From the NCBI RefSeq assembly GCF_003574445.1, contig NZ_KZ984558.1:62001-126000 (forward strand): a stretch of 64,000 bases of DNA. The letters run 5' to 3'. Of this stretch, positions 25,946 through 35,279 are shown in pieces (position 1 is the first letter of the stretch; every line of letters begins with the position of its first letter). The notes under the pieces are model-generated. The model saw only the letters and a program-made list of their open reading frames with translations, ran no database searches and was not told the DNA's origin. The stretch is from Streptomyces sp. YIM 130001 (lineage in GTDB: Bacteria > Actinomycetota > Actinomycetes > Streptomycetales > Streptomycetaceae). The translations under genes and the position numbers were made by a program.

Positions 25946-27006
25946 GCGCCGCACCGGCCCTGACGGATCATCACCAGGCTGCCGTGAAAGCCCGTTCGCT
26001 GCGACGACGGGAACGGCTCGTCGCGGCACCGCGCTCCTTCGGCCGGGTCGTGATCGTCACCGCCACGGTCTTCCTGCTCGCCTCGCTGCTCACCTTCGGC
26101 CTCGGCACCCTGTCCGACGCCAATCCGGCCGCGGCCGTCCTCGGCGATCTGGCGACCGCCGACGACATCGCCCGTATGGAGGCCGAGTTCGGCCTCGACC
26201 GGCCGGCGGTGGTGCAGTACCTGACCTGGCTCGGCAGCGCTCTGACCGGGGACCTCGGAGTGTCCTGGTTCACCGGGGTGCCCGTGATGGACAGCGTCGC
26301 CCAGGCCCTTCCCGTCGACCTGTCCATCGCCGGCCTCGCCCTGCTGCTCGCCGTACTGATCGGCGGCGGCGCCGGCATCGCGGCCGCGCTCAACCACGGC
26401 GGGCCGGTCGACCGGGCGGTGACCCTGGTGTGCTCGGTGCTCGCCACCCTGCCGCCGTTCCTGATCGGCATCGTGCTGATCGTGGTGTTCGCCGTACAGT
26501 TCGGCGCCCTGCCGACCGGCGGCTATCAGCCGTTGGAGGCGGGCGCGGGCCAGTGGTTGCGCTACGCGATCCTGCCGGCCGTGGCCCTGAGCCTGGACGC
26601 CGCGGCCTCACTCGCGCGGCAGTTGCGCACCTCCCTCGTGGGCGCCCTGAGCGAGAACTACGTGACGGGCGCGCAGATGCGCGGCTTCTCCGCCCGGCGC
26701 GTGCTGTTCGGCCACGTCCTGCGCAACGCCGCCGGGCCGGCCCTGACTGTGCTCGGGATGAGCGTGCCCGTGATCCTGGGCGGCGCCGTCGTCACCGAGA
26801 AGATCTTCAACCTGCCAGGGATCGCCCAACTCTCCCTGCAGGCAGCGGAGAAGCACGACATCCCGGTGATCCAGGGCACCCTGCTCGTCACGATCGCCGT
26901 GGTCCTCGTCGCCAACATCGCCGTGAACGCGGCCCTCGCCGCCCTCAACCCGGCCTCCCGTCGCACCGGCCGCGCCCGCACCGCGACGACGGGAGGCAAC
27001 GGATGA
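25942..27006 (+). CDS. Peptide-type ABC transporter permease (DppB-like)
   Basis: This 354-residue inner-membrane permease has about six spans. Typical DppB features are LASLLTFGLGTLSDANPA, FGLDRPAVVQYLTWLGSALTGDLG with the conserved Gly/Asp turn, and the cytoplasmic EAA-type loop ENYVTGAQMRGFSARRVLFGHVLRNA that docks to the ATPases. It starts in the stop of the receptor gene and overlaps the second permease (ATGA 27003-27006). The N-terminus carries about 40 basic residues before the first span. Confidence 0.9.
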   Translation: MSAAPALTDHHQAAVKARSLRRRERLVAAPRSFGRVVIVTATVFLLASLLTFGLGTLSDANPAAAVLGDLATADDIARMEAEFGLDRPAVVQYLTWLGSALTGDLGVSWFTGVPVMDSVAQALPVDLSIAGLALLLAVLIGGGAGIAAALNHGGPVDRAVTLVCSVLATLPPFLIGIVLIVVFAVQFGALPTGGYQPLEAGAGQWLRYAILPAVALSLDAAASLARQLRTSLVGALSENYVTGAQMRGFSARRVLFGHVLRNAAGPALTVLGMSVPVILGGAVVTEKIFNLPGIAQLSLQAAEKHDIPVIQGTLLVTIAVVLVANIAVNAALAALNPASRRTGRARTATTGGNG

Positions 27007-28007
27007 GAGTCCTGCGCCGCACCTGGCGGCTCCGCTCGGCCCGCCTCGCGCTCGCCGTCCTCGCCCTGGTCGCTCTCGTCGCCACGGCCGGCGGCGCCCT
27101 CGCACCGCACGATCCGCTCGCCCAGCACCCCACCGAGATGCTCCAAGGGCCGGGCGCGGGCAACCTGTTGGGCACCGACTACCTGGGCAGGGACGTACTG
27201 AGCCGTCTGCTCGCCGGAACCGGGCCCTCCCTGATCGGGGCCCTGGAAGCGGTGGGATCGGCCATGGTGCTCGGCATCGTGCCGGGGATCGCCTCGGTCT
27301 GGCTCGGACGCGCGGTGGAGTGGGGTACACAGCGGGCCGCCGACACCCTGATGATCATGCCGTTCACGGTCTTCGCCATCGCGGTCGTCGGAGCCCTCGG
27401 CAACGGCATGCACCAGGCGATGCTCGCACTCGGCGTGCTCTTCGCGCCGCTGTACTTCCGCGTCACGCGGGCCGCGGTACTGGGGCTCAAGCAGGCCCAG
27501 TACGTGGAGGCCGCCGAACTCATGGGCGCGACGCGCTGGTGGATCCTGCGCGTGCACATCTGGGGCAAGGTACTGCCCACGATCGCGGTCACCACCGCAC
27601 AGACCATCGGCGCCGCCCTGCTCGTAGTGTCCTCGCTGACATTCCTCGGACTGGGTGTGCAGCCGCCCGCGCCGACCTGGGGCGGCATGCTCGCCTCGGA
27701 TCTGGGCTATCTCGCCCAGCAGCCGTGGGCCCCGCTGATACCGGGCGTCGCCATCATGCTCACCGTCGGCGCGCTGAACATCCTGGCCGACGCGGTACGC
27801 GACAGCTCCGCTCCCGGACAGCAGGCGGGGGACCCGCCGCGGACAGCTGTCCGGAGCACAGGTGCCGAGGGGCCCGACGATCAGCACGCTCCCGTCCCGG
27901 ACCGCCTTGCCGCCGAGACGGTCTCGTACGACCGCGCCGGTCATGACGCACACGCACGCACGCGCCACCACGAAGGGGAGGACGATCACCGTGTCAGCAG
28001 AGTCTGA
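27003..28007 (+). CDS. Peptide-type ABC transporter permease (DppC-like)
   Basis: This 334-residue permease has DppC hallmarks: HDPLAQHPTEMLQGPGAGNLLGTDYLGRDVLSRLLAG (start of the periplasmic region), EAA loop QYVEAAELMGATRWWILRVHIW and SSLTFLGLGVQPPAPTWGGML. The last ~55 residues are a charged, His-rich tail without family resemblance. The stop at 28007 lies 17 bases inside the next gene, whose GTG start is at 27991. It forms the heterodimeric channel with the preceding permease. Confidence 0.9.
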   Translation: MRVLRRTWRLRSARLALAVLALVALVATAGGALAPHDPLAQHPTEMLQGPGAGNLLGTDYLGRDVLSRLLAGTGPSLIGALEAVGSAMVLGIVPGIASVWLGRAVEWGTQRAADTLMIMPFTVFAIAVVGALGNGMHQAMLALGVLFAPLYFRVTRAAVLGLKQAQYVEAAELMGATRWWILRVHIWGKVLPTIAVTTAQTIGAALLVVSSLTFLGLGVQPPAPTWGGMLASDLGYLAQQPWAPLIPGVAIMLTVGALNILADAVRDSSAPGQQAGDPPRTAVRSTGAEGPDDQHAPVPDRLAAETVSYDRAGHDAHARTRHHEGEDDHRVSRV

Positions 28008-29142
28008 GACGTCGGCCGGGGCGGTGCTCACCGTCGACGGCCTGGACGTCGGCGTAGGCGCCGACGCGGGCACCACGGCGGTACGGGACGTGTCCTTTCG
28101 TCTCGCGCCCGGCGAGGCACTCGCCCTGGTCGGCGAGTCCGGCAGCGGAAAGAGCCTGACCTGCCGTTCGGTCCTCGGCGTACTGCCCGCGGGGTGCCGG
28201 GTCACCTCGGGACGTATCGGGCTGACGGCGGACGGCGCGGACCGTGCCTCCGGTCCCGCTGCCGGCTCCTCGGAAAGAGTCGAGCTCACCGCATTGTCCC
28301 GACGGGACTGGGACTCGGTGCGCGGCAGGCGGCTCGCCGCCGTCTTCCAGGACCCCGCCTCGTACTTGAACCCGTCCTTGACCGTCGGCCGTCAGCTCGC
28401 CGAGCAGGTGCGGGTCGGGCTCGGCCTCTCCCGCCGGGACGCCAGGGCCCGAGCCGTCGAACTCCTCGCGGACGTCGGTCTGCACGGTCCGGCCGAGCTG
28501 TACCACCAGTACCCGCACGAACTCTCCGGAGGCATGCTGCAGCGCGTCCTCATCGCCATCGCGGTCTCCTGCACCCCGGAGATCCTGATCGCGGACGAGG
28601 CGACGACGGCCCTCGACGTGGTCATCCAGGCGGAGATCCTGGAACTCCTGCGCACACTGCGCCGGGAACAGGGACTCGCCCTGCTCCTGGTCACCCACGA
28701 CCTCGCGGTGGTCGCCGACAGCTGCGACCGGGTCGTCGTCATGTACGCGGGCGAGATCGTCGAGGAAGGCCCGACCGGGGAGGTGCTCGAAGCCCCCGCC
28801 CACCCCTACACGGCCGCCCTCCTGAAGGTCGCGTCCATCGGGGAATGGGGCCGCCGGAGCCTCGACACCATCCCGGGACGCCCGCCCGAGACCGGCGCGG
28901 AACTGCCGGGCTGCCGGTTCGCCGAGCGCTGCGCGTTCGCGACCGCGCGCTGCACCGAACAGCCGGTTCCGCTACGCACCCGGCCCGACGGCCGCCGCAC
29001 CCGCTGCGTCCACGACTCCGTGCCCGCGGCCGAGGGGCCGCAGTCCCGGCAGGACGAGGTACCGGCGGCCGTACGGCAGGACGCGTCCGCCGTAGCCGAG
29101 GAGGCACCCGTCTCTGCCGTGACCGAGGAGGCCCTCGCATGA
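27991..29142 (+). CDS. Peptide-type ABC transporter ATPase (DppD-like)
   Basis: This 383-residue ATPase has Walker A GESGSGKS, Q-loop FQDPASYLNP, signature ELSGGMLQR, Walker B EILIADEATTALD and H-loop LVTHDLAVVADSCDRV. The C-terminal oligopeptide-transporter Cys cluster (CRFAERCAFATARC) follows at about 310-325. GTG 27991 is chosen for GGGGAGG at 27975-27981; longer in-frame starts would run through the permease. About 45 Ala/Glu/Val-rich residues end the protein. It would work with the next ATPase as a heterodimer. Confidence 0.9.
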   Translation: MSAESETSAGAVLTVDGLDVGVGADAGTTAVRDVSFRLAPGEALALVGESGSGKSLTCRSVLGVLPAGCRVTSGRIGLTADGADRASGPAAGSSERVELTALSRRDWDSVRGRRLAAVFQDPASYLNPSLTVGRQLAEQVRVGLGLSRRDARARAVELLADVGLHGPAELYHQYPHELSGGMLQRVLIAIAVSCTPEILIADEATTALDVVIQAEILELLRTLRREQGLALLLVTHDLAVVADSCDRVVVMYAGEIVEEGPTGEVLEAPAHPYTAALLKVASIGEWGRRSLDTIPGRPPETGAELPGCRFAERCAFATARCTEQPVPLRTRPDGRRTRCVHDSVPAAEGPQSRQDEVPAAVRQDASAVAEEAPVSAVTEEALA

Positions 29143-30317
29143 CCGTCGCACCCGTGGCCGGAGTCGACCGGCGGCCCGAGCGTGCCGCTGCGGACCCTGC
29201 GGCGGCGCTCCTCGAGATCGGCGGGCTCGGTGTGTCCTACGGCCGGGGCAGGCTCGGCAGGAGCCGCAGCGCCGTGCTCGACGGCGTCGACCTGAGCGTG
29301 CGGTCCGGCGAGATCGTGGGCCTCATCGGCGAGACCGGGTCAGGCAAGACGACCCTGGCCCGCGCCGCGGTCGGACTGGTGCGGCCGGACACCGGCACCG
29401 TCCGTTTCGAGGGGCGCGACCTGGTCGGGCTCGGCAGGCGTGAGCGCGCGGCTTTCCGGCGGTCGGGCCAGGTCCAGTACATGTTCCAGGACCCGCTGCG
29501 ATCCCAGGATCCCGATCTGACGGTCCGGCAGATCGTCGCCGAACCACTCGCCGCGACCGGCGCGTACGACCGGCGGGAGCGTGCGGCCCGTGCGGACGAG
29601 GCGCTGAGTCTGGTGGGGCTCGACCCGGCGGCCGTGGCGACCCGTACGCCGGGCCTGATATCCGGCGGCCAGCGGCAGCGCGTCTCGCTGGCCAGGGCGG
29701 TCGTCACCCGACCACGGCTGCTGCTCAGCGACGAGCCGGTCAGCGCCCTGGACGCCTCGAACCGCAACCTGGTCCTCGGCCTCCTCGACCGACTGCGCCA
29801 GGAGCTCGACCTCGGTGTCCTGGTCATCTCCCACGACCTCAGCTCACTCGCCGGCATCGCCGACCGCGTCGCCGTCCTCTACCGCGGCCACATCGTCGAG
29901 GAGGGGCCCACGCGCGAGGTACTGGAGTCACCCAGGCACCCGTACACCGCACTGCTCACCGCGTCCGCGCCCAGCGTGCGGCGCGAACACCGGCTGCTGC
30001 CCGCGCAGTTGAGGCCGCCGGAGGGCGGGGCGCCGTGGCCGGCGGGGGAGGGCTGCGTCTTCGCCCGGCGCTGCCGGTTCGCGGACGGCAACTGCCGAAC
30101 GCAGCCCGTACGACGCGCCGCACGCGGGCCGTCGACCTCCGGGGACGCGGAACCCGCACAGGACCTTGGTGTCCACGACGAGCGGTCGCGCTCCGAACCG
30201 GCGGCAGAAGTACCGCAGTCGGCGAACGGCCTCGACCTCGAATCGCCCAGCCCCGGAGGCGCCGGCCACACGGTGGCCTGTCACCACGCCGACGACTGGC
30301 GCACCCGTCTCGACTGA
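29139..30317 (+). CDS. Peptide-type ABC transporter ATPase (DppF-like)
   Basis: This 392-residue ATPase has Walker A GETGSGKT, Q-loop FQDPLRSQDP, signature ISGGQRQR, Walker B RLLLSDEPVSALD and H-loop VISHDLSSLAGIAD. The Cys cluster CVFARRCRFADGNC is present. The usual terminal VACH motif appears only after a roughly 45-residue Ser/Pro/Glu-rich insertion, which is not normal in DppF. It overlaps the first ATPase by ATGA (29139-29142). The next gene follows 51 bp later in the same direction, so transport and metabolism are probably co-transcribed. Confidence 0.9.
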   Translation: MTVAPVAGVDRRPERAAADPAAALLEIGGLGVSYGRGRLGRSRSAVLDGVDLSVRSGEIVGLIGETGSGKTTLARAAVGLVRPDTGTVRFEGRDLVGLGRRERAAFRRSGQVQYMFQDPLRSQDPDLTVRQIVAEPLAATGAYDRRERAARADEALSLVGLDPAAVATRTPGLISGGQRQRVSLARAVVTRPRLLLSDEPVSALDASNRNLVLGLLDRLRQELDLGVLVISHDLSSLAGIADRVAVLYRGHIVEEGPTREVLESPRHPYTALLTASAPSVRREHRLLPAQLRPPEGGAPWPAGEGCVFARRCRFADGNCRTQPVRRAARGPSTSGDAEPAQDLGVHDERSRSEPAAEVPQSANGLDLESPSPGGAGHTVACHHADDWRTRLD

Positions 30318-30368
30318 CCGCGCGCACCGCCCGCCCGTACCCGTCACCTCCCCACCCCGGAGACCCCC

Positions 30369-31577
30369 GTGCCCCTCGAGTTCATCGGAATCGCCGCCAC
30401 CCAGGACACCAGCGAGACCGGATCCGGCCCCAGGCCCGGCGCCGAGCCCGCGCGCGCCACCGGCGAACAGCAGTCCGCCCCCGTCCCGCCGCCCACTCGC
30501 GCCGGCACCCAGATCCAGACGCAGACCGAGACCGGCCACTCCACCGGCCCCGCGATCCAGCCCGCGTACCTGCATGAACTCGCCCGCGCACACGAGGAAT
30601 CGGGATTCGACCGGGTCCTGATCGCCCACTCCTCGTCCAGCCCCGACGCCTTCACCGTCGCCGACCAGATCCTCACCCACACCGAACGCCTGGGTGTTCT
30701 GCTCGCCCACCGCCCCGGCTTCGTCTCGCCGACCGTCGCCGCCCGCAAGTACGCCACCCTGGACGCCTTCCACCCCGGACGCGTGGCCCTGCACGTCATC
30801 ACCGGCGGTGACGACACCGACCAGGCGCGCGACGGCGACTTCACCGACAAGCCGACCCGCTACCGGCGCACCGACGACTTCCTCGACGTCGTCCGCAAAA
30901 CCTGGACAGCCACCCAACCCTTCGACCACGAAGGGGAGTTCTACCGCGTCAAGGGCGGACTCTCGACGGTCCGCCCGGAGGTGCCCATCCCCGTCTACTT
31001 CGGCGGCGCGTCCGAGGACGCCGTTCGCGTCGGCGGCCGTCACGCGGATGTGTACGCCTTCTGGGGCGAACCGCTCGCCGGGATCGCCGAGCGGATCCGC
31101 CAGGTGCGCGCCGCGGCGGCCCCGCACGGACGCAGCCCGCGCTTCAGTGTCAGCCTGCGCCCCATCCCCGCCGCCACCGAGGCGGAGGCCTGGGAACGCG
31201 CCCGCGAGATCCTCCGCCTGACCAGGGAGCGATTCGGCGAGGCCCGCAAGGCCTTCAACCTCGACCACAGCGAACAGCGCGGCTCCCAGCGCCTCCTGGA
31301 GTACGCCGCCCAGGGTGAGGTGCACGACAAGCGGCTGTGGACCGAGATCGCCAGGACCACCGGTGCGGCAGGCAACTCCACGGCCCTGGTGGGAAGTTAC
31401 GAGCAGGTCGCCGAGTCGCTGCTCGACTACGTAGGACTCGGCGTGAGTACCCTCCTCATCCGCGGCTTCACCCCGCTCGCCGACGCCCGCGACTACCGCC
31501 ACCTCGTCGAACTCGTCCGCGCCGGCGCCGAGTCCGGCGACCCGGTGGCCCTCGAGGACCCCGTGGTGTCCGCATGA
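30369..31577 (+). CDS. SsuD-like flavin-dependent monooxygenase 1 (Cys-free, Met-free)
   Basis: This 402-residue luciferase-like monooxygenase resembles alkanesulfonate monooxygenase SsuD: HRPGFVSPTVAARKYATLDAF, VITGGDDTDQARDGDF, the FMN-side PVYFGGASEDAV, AFWGEPLAGIAERI and late TALVGSYEQVAESLLDY. It would split a C-S bond with FMNH2 and O2. A low-complexity stretch of about 35 residues (about 18-55) is inserted after the first strand compared with the paralogue at 35280. Apart from the initiator it contains no Met, and no Cys at all. GTG 30369 follows GGAG. It overlaps the molybdoenzyme gene by ATGA. Confidence 0.88.
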   Translation: MPLEFIGIAATQDTSETGSGPRPGAEPARATGEQQSAPVPPPTRAGTQIQTQTETGHSTGPAIQPAYLHELARAHEESGFDRVLIAHSSSSPDAFTVADQILTHTERLGVLLAHRPGFVSPTVAARKYATLDAFHPGRVALHVITGGDDTDQARDGDFTDKPTRYRRTDDFLDVVRKTWTATQPFDHEGEFYRVKGGLSTVRPEVPIPVYFGGASEDAVRVGGRHADVYAFWGEPLAGIAERIRQVRAAAAPHGRSPRFSVSLRPIPAATEAEAWERAREILRLTRERFGEARKAFNLDHSEQRGSQRLLEYAAQGEVHDKRLWTEIARTTGAAGNSTALVGSYEQVAESLLDYVGLGVSTLLIRGFTPLADARDYRHLVELVRAGAESGDPVALEDPVVSA

Positions 31578-34015
31578 CAGCGGTCCCTCCGAGTGCCCTG
31601 CCCACCACCTCGCACTGGGGTGCCTACCGTGCCGTGACGACCGAGCACGGGGTACGGACCTACCCGCACCCCGGCGACCCGTCGCCCTCGCCCCTGCTCG
31701 GCAACGTGTCCGGCGCCCTGCGTCACCCCACCCGGGTGCGCCGCCCGTGCGTACGCCGCGGCTGGCTCGAGGACGGCCCGGGCCCGAGCGGGGCCCGCGG
31801 ACGGGAGCCGTTCGTCGAGGTGGAGTGGGACGAAGCGCTCGACCTGGTCGCCGCCGAGCTGGACCGGGTGCGAGACACGCACGGCCCGGCGGCCGTCTTC
31901 GGCGGCTCCTACGGCTGGGCCTCGGCGGGACGTTTCCACCATGCGCAGAGCCAACTGCACCGATTCCTGAGCCAGTTCGGCGGCTACACGGCCTCCCGCA
32001 ACTCGTACAGCCTCGGCGCCTCACTCGTCGTGCTGCCCCATCTGGTCGGGCGCGCGGGAGCCGACGCAGTCCTGCGCGCCGCCTCCAGCTGGCCCACCAT
32101 CGCCGCACGCACCGAACTCCTCGTCGCCTTCGGCGGCGTACCCGCAAAGAACGTCCACGTCACACCCGGTGGCGTCACCCGCCACCGCACACCCGACGCG
32201 CTCGCCGCACTCGCCGAGGCCGGGACCCGCGTCGCCCTCGTCAGTCCGCTCCGCGACGACCTGCCGGAGCGGATCGCCGCCGACTGGTATCCGGTCCGCC
32301 CCGCCACCGACACCGCCCTCATGCTCGGCCTCGCGCACACCCTGCTGCGCGAGGGGCTGCACGACCGCGCGTTCCTCGACCGGTACACCACCGGCTTCGA
32401 CACCTTCGCCCGCTACCTCGAAGGGCGTACGGACGGCACCGCCAAGGACGCCGACTGGGCCGCAGCGCTGTGCGGAATCGACGCGGCGGACATCCGTCGG
32501 CTCGCCCGGCGCATGGCAGGCTCCCGCACCCTGATCACCGTCACCTGGTCCCTGCAGCGCACTCAGCACGGCGAACAGCCGGTGCACGCGGGCCTCGCAC
32601 TCGCCGCCATGCTCGGTCAGATCGGCCTGCCCGGCGGCGGCTTCGGCCACGGCTACGGATCGATGGGCGACGTCGGCGACCACGGCCCGCAGTTGCGCCT
32701 GCCGCATCTGCCCCAAGGGGCCAACCCGGTAAGAGAGTTTATCCCCTGCGCGCGTATCGCCGATCTGCTCCTGCACCCGGGGGAGAGCTACGACTACGAC
32801 GGCGAGCGCCGCACCTACCCGGACATCCGGCTCGTCCACTGGGCCGGTGGCAACCCCTTCCACCACCACCAGGACCTCGGCAGGCTTCGGCGCGCCTTCG
32901 CCCGTCCCGACACGATCGTCGTCCACGAACCGCACTGGACGGCCACGGCACGACATGCCGACATCGTGCTGCCCACGACCACCACCCTGGAACGCGAGGA
33001 CTTCGGCGGCGGCCGCCGCGACACCCACCTGATCGCCATGCACCGGATCGTCGAACCGGTCGGTGAGGCCCGTGACGACCATCGCATCCTCGCCGAACTC
33101 GCCGGACGCCTCGGATTCGCCCAGCGCTTCACCGAGGGCCGTACACCCCGTGAATGGCTCACCCACCTCTACGACTCATGGAGCGCGGACCTGCGCGCAC
33201 ACGGCCACGAGGTGCCGGACTTCGGCACGTTCTGGAAGGACGGTGAGTACGAACTCCCCGCAGGACGCGAGCACTTCACCCTCTTCGAGGACTACCGACG
33301 GGACCCTGTCGCGCACCCCTTGGACACGCCGAGCGGCCGGATCGAGATCACCTCCGCGCGCCTCGCGTCCCTCGCCCTCGCGGACTGCCCCGCGCACCCG
33401 ACCTGGCTCGAGCCGGACGCGTGGCACCGCGCCCCGGAGGCCGCCAGCCACCCGATGCTCCTGATCGCCCACCAGCCCGCCACCCGCCTGCACAGTCAGT
33501 ACGACGTGGGCGACGTCAGCCTGGCCGGCAAGACCGCCGGACGCGAGACGGTCCGCCTCAACCCCACCGACGCGACGGCCCGCGGCGTCCGCGACGGCGA
33601 CCTCGTACGCCTGCACAACGACCGTGGTGCCGTACTCGCCGGGGCCCGGCTCGACACCGCTGTCCGCGCAGGCGTCGCCTGCCTGCCCACGGGCGCCTGG
33701 TTCGACCCCGCCCCGGGGGACGGCCCTCCGCTGTGTGTGCACGGCAACCCCAACACACTCACCGCGGACATCCCGTCCTCCCGGCTCAGTCAGGGCGCCA
33801 CCGGTCAGCACACCCTCGTCCAGGCCGAGCGGTACGAGGGCGAGCCGCCGCCCGTCACGGTCCGCGAACCACCCCCGCTGATCGGCAGCGCCACCGTGCC
33901 CCGCCACCTCCACCGGTCCACGACGCCGACCCCCGAGCCACGCGCGCCGCGTACGGACCGCCCGCCGCAGCCCACCCACGCGCCGCCCGCGCCCGAACCC
34001 CGGGAGACCCCGTGA
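31574..34015 (+). CDS. Molybdopterin S-/N-oxide reductase-like enzyme (BisC/DMSO reductase family)
   Basis: This 813-residue molybdoenzyme has no N-terminal Fe-S Cys motif and no Tat signal, so it should be cytoplasmic like BisC. Family landmarks are VFGGSYGWASAGRFHHAQ and RNSYSLGASLV, where Ser is the expected molybdenum ligand of the S-oxide/N-oxide reductases. Others are GGVPAKN, WSLQRTQHGEQPVHAGLALAAMLGQIGLPGGGFG, HWTATARHADIVLPTTTTLEREDFG and, C-terminally, HPMLLIAHQPATRLHSQYD. The last ~60 residues are a Pro-rich tail with no counterpart in BisC. It probably reduces a sulfoxide to a thioether, or the reverse. Coupled at both ends. Confidence 0.87.
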   Translation: MTAVPPSALPTTSHWGAYRAVTTEHGVRTYPHPGDPSPSPLLGNVSGALRHPTRVRRPCVRRGWLEDGPGPSGARGREPFVEVEWDEALDLVAAELDRVRDTHGPAAVFGGSYGWASAGRFHHAQSQLHRFLSQFGGYTASRNSYSLGASLVVLPHLVGRAGADAVLRAASSWPTIAARTELLVAFGGVPAKNVHVTPGGVTRHRTPDALAALAEAGTRVALVSPLRDDLPERIAADWYPVRPATDTALMLGLAHTLLREGLHDRAFLDRYTTGFDTFARYLEGRTDGTAKDADWAAALCGIDAADIRRLARRMAGSRTLITVTWSLQRTQHGEQPVHAGLALAAMLGQIGLPGGGFGHGYGSMGDVGDHGPQLRLPHLPQGANPVREFIPCARIADLLLHPGESYDYDGERRTYPDIRLVHWAGGNPFHHHQDLGRLRRAFARPDTIVVHEPHWTATARHADIVLPTTTTLEREDFGGGRRDTHLIAMHRIVEPVGEARDDHRILAELAGRLGFAQRFTEGRTPREWLTHLYDSWSADLRAHGHEVPDFGTFWKDGEYELPAGREHFTLFEDYRRDPVAHPLDTPSGRIEITSARLASLALADCPAHPTWLEPDAWHRAPEAASHPMLLIAHQPATRLHSQYDVGDVSLAGKTAGRETVRLNPTDATARGVRDGDLVRLHNDRGAVLAGARLDTAVRAGVACLPTGAWFDPAPGDGPPLCVHGNPNTLTADIPSSRLSQGATGQHTLVQAERYEGEPPPVTVREPPPLIGSATVPRHLHRSTTPTPEPRAPRTDRPPQPTHAPPAPEPRETP

Positions 34016-35223
34016 CCCACCCCGGACCCGCCACCGTCACCGCACTGCCGCCCCTCGACCTCGCGGAACTGCCCCGCATCACCCGCGAACTGGCCGCCCG
34101 AGCCGAGGAACACGACCGGGAGGGCTCGTTCCCCCACGAGGGCTTCGAACTAGCCCACACGGCAGGCCTGTTGACCGCAACGGTCGGTGTGCGGCACGGC
34201 GGCCCCGGCGCCGGTCTCGCAGACACCGTCCGCGTTCTGCGCGCCCTCGGGGCAGGCGATCCGGCGGTCGCCCTGGTCACCGCGATGACCCTGTTCGTGC
34301 ACGCCGGCGAGGCCCGCACTCCCGCCTGGCCCTCCGGCGCGTACGCCCGGCTGCTGGCCGAGTCCGTCGATCGCCCCGCACTCGTGAACGCCCTGCGGGT
34401 CGAGCCCGAACTCGGCAGTCCCGTACGCGGCGGACTCCCCGCCACCACCGCGCGCCGAGCGGACGGCCGGTGGCTCCTGACCGGCCGCAAGATCTACTCG
34501 ACCGGAGCCGTGGGCCTCAGCCGGATGCTGGTGTTCGCCCGCACCGGCGAGGACCCGGCGCGGGTCGGCACCTTCGTCGTACGCCCCGACGCCCCCGGCC
34601 TGACCATCGAGGAGACCTGGGACCATCTGGGACTGCGCGCGAGCCGCAGTGACGACGTCGTCCTCGACTCCGTGCCGGTGGCCGACGACGAGGTCATCGG
34701 GCTCGCGGAACCCGCAGCCGTGCCGGGGGCCAGACCTGACGCGGTCACCGGAGCGTGGAACGCACTCGGACTCACCGCCCTGTACCTCGGCGTGGCCGGT
34801 GCCGCCCGCGACTGGCTCACCGGATTCCTGCACGAGCGCGTGCCGACGTCCCTCGGCGCGCCGCTCGCCACCCTGCCCCGGTTCCAGACCGCCGTCGGCG
34901 AGATCGAGACCGAACTCGGCGGCGCCGTCACGCTGGTGGAGGCACTCGCCGCACGTGTCGACGCGGGCGATCCGGAAGCCGTCGCCCAGGCCGCACCGGC
35001 CAAGGTCCTCGGCACCCGCGCGGCGATCTCGGCCGTCGAACGCGCCCTGACCCTCACCGGTAACCACGGCCTCAGCCGCGCCAACCCACTGCAGCGCCAT
35101 CACCGGGACGTGCTGTGCAGTCGCATCCACACACCGCAGGACGACTCGGTCCTCACGGCAGCCGGGCGCGCGGCGCTCGCCCGCCACCCGGCTGTCGACG
35201 CGGCCTCCGAGGAGCGCCGCTGA
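34012..35223 (+). CDS. Acyl-CoA dehydrogenase-fold flavoprotein (SfnB/DszC-like)
   Basis: This 403-residue protein of the acyl-CoA dehydrogenase fold has the N-terminal helical domain with ATVGVRHGGPGAGLADTVRVL, the flavin-binding TGRKIYSTGA and TWDHLGLRASRSDDVVLD, and a C-terminal helical domain ending LTLTGNHGLSRANPLQRHHRDVL. In place of the dehydrogenase Glu/Gly catalytic region it has the SfnB/DszC-like pattern (HHRDVLCSRIHTPQDD). SfnB and DszC are FMNH2-dependent monooxygenases or accessory proteins of organosulfur metabolism. GTG 34012 overlaps the previous TGA, with GGGAG 5 bases upstream. Only two internal Met and one Cys. Confidence 0.85.
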   Translation: MTHPGPATVTALPPLDLAELPRITRELAARAEEHDREGSFPHEGFELAHTAGLLTATVGVRHGGPGAGLADTVRVLRALGAGDPAVALVTAMTLFVHAGEARTPAWPSGAYARLLAESVDRPALVNALRVEPELGSPVRGGLPATTARRADGRWLLTGRKIYSTGAVGLSRMLVFARTGEDPARVGTFVVRPDAPGLTIEETWDHLGLRASRSDDVVLDSVPVADDEVIGLAEPAAVPGARPDAVTGAWNALGLTALYLGVAGAARDWLTGFLHERVPTSLGAPLATLPRFQTAVGEIETELGGAVTLVEALAARVDAGDPEAVAQAAPAKVLGTRAAISAVERALTLTGNHGLSRANPLQRHHRDVLCSRIHTPQDDSVLTAAGRAALARHPAVDAASEERR

Positions 35224-35279
35224 ACGAACGCCCGCGTAAGCCCCTGCCCGACCTCCCTCCCGCACGAAAGGCGACCGTC

